A model generated the notes under the pieces. The model saw only the letters and a program-made list of their open reading frames with translations. It was not told the DNA's origin and ran no database searches. DNA of 7,337 bases, from assembly GCA_002314195.1 (NCBI GenBank), contig DCCQ01000100.1, positions 7,783 to 15,119 of the forward strand, written 5' to 3'. Positions 5,619-7,337 of the stretch are shown here, piece by piece; positions within the stretch are counted from its first letter, which is position 1; each line of letters opens with the position of its first letter. The DNA comes from Bacteroidales bacterium UBA1077 (lineage in GTDB: Bacteria; Bacteroidota; Bacteroidia; Bacteroidales; UBA932). Position numbers and translations under genes: made by a program.

Positions 5619-7220
5619 ATGAATATGACGACAAAAACATTGATTGCCGCGACGGCGGTGTCACTCGTTTCCCTATGGTCCTGCAGCGACAATGTGCAGG
5701 ACCAATCTGGGAAACTGAACGCGGAAGCCGCGAAGGAGTACTTGACCCCTATCCGCCCGGCATCCGAGGGCAGGAATCCTTGCTGGAACGAGTTCTGCAA
5801 GAAGTTCATCTACGCTCCGGCATTTGACATAAAGGCCGTGGAAGGCGCGGAGAACTACAAGTTTATTGTCAAGGAAAAGGAGGGATCCGGGGAATGGTCG
5901 TTCACTTCGGCCGACCCTTGCGCCGACCTCTCTCCGATCTGGGCGTCAATTCCTCCAGCCAATGTTGACTTGATCGTCCTTGCGCTTGATGGAAAGGATA
6001 ACGTGCGCGACACGGTGTACAAGAGAAGCTTCCTCCGGGATTTCACGTTCGAGGGACCTTACAACGCCAATGTGAGACCGTACCGCGAGGCGGCCATTAT
6101 GGCGGCTCTTTATATTCATAAGACTCCGGGAGCCCAGAAATTCAAGGAGTCATCAATTCCAGATCTGGACCTTTACTCGCATTTCACCTACGCCAACAAA
6201 GTGATCGGCGGGCTCATAAGCGTTGAGGCGAAGGTCGCTGAATGTGTCCCTACCCTGAAAGACGAGGCTCTGCTGATTGCCCGCAACGCCGCCAAGTTCC
6301 TGATGGACCAGAGCCGCCCGGAAGGAGACAGGCTTGAATATTTCCCTCCAACCTACTACGGTGACCGTGTGGCCTCGAAGAAAGACTGGAATGTGGGCAG
6401 GACCATGACCATGGACGCCTGCTATTCCGGCAACGCGTTCCTTGATCTCTTCAAGGCCACAGGAGACTCGCTATATTACGACAGGGCTCTCAAGATAGCC
6501 GACACGTTCATGAAAATCCAGAATGAGGATGGCTCGTTCCCGATAAAGGTGAATTTCGAGACAGGGGAGCCGGTGAATGAGGTCAAGGCCATGCTTCATC
6601 CGATTCTGAACTACACACGTCGCCTTGAGAATGACTATGGAGTCACGAAATATGCGGACATGAGTGCCCGGGCGGCCAGATGGATGAAGGAAGTGGCGTT
6701 GGAGACATTCGACCTCACCGGCCAGTTCGAGGACGTGACTGTTGAGGGTCTCAAGCCATACCAGAACCTTACGAACTGCACAGCGGCACCGTACGCCTCG
6801 TACATCCTGCGCGGCCACCCTTCCGCTGCCGAGATTGAGGATGCCCGTGATCTCATCCGCCTGAGCGAGGATCAGTTTGTCCATTGGAATGCCCTCCCGA
6901 ACAAGGACGGTGTCAGACCTATGGCAACGCCTTGTGTGTACGAACAGCACCGCTATCAGGTTCCCGTGGACAACAGCTCATGCAATGTGGCCAACGCCTA
7001 TCTTGATCTCTACGAGGCTACCGGTGATGAACTTGCCTTTGCCAAAGCCAAGGCCCTGGTGGACAATCTGACTGTGGTTCAGGACATCACCAACGGCAAG
7101 ATTCCGACAACTTTCGATCTCCGCAGTCCTGAGCGCAACAAACGCCGCACCTATTGGATAAACTGCACCAACGCCTCCATCACCATCCTCCTGCGGATGG
7201 CCGGGTTGACAGGCGAATAG
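5619..7220 (+). CDS. Secreted lipoprotein with N-terminal Ig/FN3-like domain and alpha-toroid catalytic-type domain; putative polysaccharide lyase, glycoside hydrolase or epimerase
   Basis: The protein has 533 aa. It starts with a lipoprotein signal (hydrophobic 7-20, lipobox SLWSC, Cys22). ATG 5619 is 4 bases after the upstream stop with AAAGA 8 bases before it; ATG 5625 (Met3) is an equally good signal-peptide start. Residues about 55-142 look like a small beta-sandwich (FDIKAVEGAENYKFIV, VDLIVLALDG). From about 150 the chain is helix-rich with paired helices. Two hairpins resemble each other, NAFLDLFKATGD (272-283) with the following helix and DGSFP, and NAYLDLYEATGD (459-470) with the following helix and NGKIP. 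That repeat is typical of (alpha/alpha) toroids found in many polysaccharide lyases, unsaturated uronyl hydrolases and epimerases. Aromatic and charged clusters that could line an active cleft are Y186/H188, YFPPTYYGD (241-249), DWNVGR (256-261), DACYSG (266-271), H327, H444-R445-Y446 and Y512-W513. I do not see the WxRGxGW motif I associate with GH88/GH105, so a family cannot be assigned. Operon position after SusC/D and a binding protein supports a role in attacking the imported glycan; the reaction is inference. Confidence 0.85.
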   Translation: MNMTTKTLIAATAVSLVSLWSCSDNVQDQSGKLNAEAAKEYLTPIRPASEGRNPCWNEFCKKFIYAPAFDIKAVEGAENYKFIVKEKEGSGEWSFTSADPCADLSPIWASIPPANVDLIVLALDGKDNVRDTVYKRSFLRDFTFEGPYNANVRPYREAAIMAALYIHKTPGAQKFKESSIPDLDLYSHFTYANKVIGGLISVEAKVAECVPTLKDEALLIARNAAKFLMDQSRPEGDRLEYFPPTYYGDRVASKKDWNVGRTMTMDACYSGNAFLDLFKATGDSLYYDRALKIADTFMKIQNEDGSFPIKVNFETGEPVNEVKAMLHPILNYTRRLENDYGVTKYADMSARAARWMKEVALETFDLTGQFEDVTVEGLKPYQNLTNCTAAPYASYILRGHPSAAEIEDARDLIRLSEDQFVHWNALPNKDGVRPMATPCVYEQHRYQVPVDNSSCNVANAYLDLYEATGDELAFAKAKALVDNLTVVQDITNGKIPTTFDLRSPERNKRRTYWINCTNASITILLRMAGLTGE

Positions 7221-7337
7221 CGTGCTTTCATCGCTCATCACATTTGAAAGGTTAATTTTATTGAAATCATTCAAATACCAATAAGAAGCTGTTTTGATTT
7301 GTTTGTTTGAAGGTTTGAGAGTGAAAAACTTCAGTTT
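7221..7337. other. AT-rich intergenic end of the window; no gene seen, weak hairpin only
   Basis: The sequence after the 7218-7220 stop turns markedly AT-rich. It holds a small inverted repeat TTGAA-ATCA-TTCAA (7261-7274), which could also be drawn as ATTTGAA (7242-7248) pairing with TTCAAAT (7270-7276). Both stems lack G+C pairs and have no following T run, so a factor-independent terminator is not supported. No open frame with coding character or convincing TAnnTTTG promoter element is visible. The change in composition suggests the operon or its coding part ends here. Confidence 0.55.

Larger units (their letters stand above)
1..7220 (+). other. PUL operon segment (SusC - SusD - surface lipoprotein - enzyme-like lipoprotein)
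   Basis: Four consecutive + strand genes are separated by only 13 bases (370-382), 15 bases (2234-2248) and 4 bases (5615-5618). None of the gaps has room for a terminator or a separate promoter, so a single transcript is likely. The order porin, lid lipoprotein, accessory binding lipoprotein, enzyme is the classic arrangement of glycan-import loci. All three complete products carry lipoprotein signals, so the visible machinery acts at the outer membrane or in the periplasm. The promoter, the SusC start and any sensor/regulator lie upstream of the window. Confidence 0.88.

Noticed and set aside
5619..7220. Assignment of the last gene to GH88/GH105 unsaturated uronyl hydrolases
   Set aside because: The fold type fits, but the expected WxRGxGW motif is not visible, so the name would be a guess.
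6978..7274. Minus-strand open frame starting in the 3' intergenic region
   Set aside because: Its body is antisense to the end of the last gene and it has no upstream coding signal or recognisable motif.
7242..7276. Possible terminator hairpin
   Set aside because: Stem pairs are almost all A-T, loops are large or stems only five pairs long, and no T run follows.

Overview
The window is the downstream part of a polysaccharide utilization locus (PUL) of the Bacteroidota, most likely a member of the Bacteroidales. It carries a SusC-type outer-membrane porin end followed directly by a SusD-type lipoprotein, and then two more large secreted lipoproteins, all on the + strand. The gaps between genes are 13, 15 and 4 bases, ribosome binding sites are weak and A-rich, and BACON domains are present; all of these are typical of that phylum. 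Base composition looks close to balanced, higher than in the classic low-GC Bacteroides, so Alistipes-, Prevotella- or Muribaculaceae-like hosts are possible, but the species cannot be read from the sequence.

Layout: 1-369 is the last 122 codons of a SusC-like TonB-dependent receptor whose start lies upstream of the window. 383-2233 is a complete SusD-like glycan-binding lipoprotein (616 aa). 2249-5614 is a large lipoprotein (1121 aa) in the position where SusE/SusF or other surface glycan-binding proteins usually sit. It has a BACON domain, a repeat module resembling a GLUG-type beta-helix, two more BACON domains and a second copy of the repeat module. 5619-7220 is a 533-aa lipoprotein with a small beta-rich N-terminal domain and a long alpha-helical toroid-like domain, most likely a polysaccharide lyase, hydrolase or epimerase that I cannot place in a family. 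The last 117 bases (7221-7337) are AT-rich and apparently non-coding.

Inferred teamwork: the SusC/SusD pair captures and imports an oligosaccharide across the outer membrane, the BACON/repeat lipoprotein is a surface accessory that binds or presents the glycan, and the final lipoprotein cleaves or modifies it. The glycan is not identifiable from the window. No regulator (HTCS, ECF sigma/anti-sigma), no mobile element, no RNA gene and no CRISPR array is visible. The points most worth following are the duplicated two-module protein and the unassigned toroid-type enzyme.
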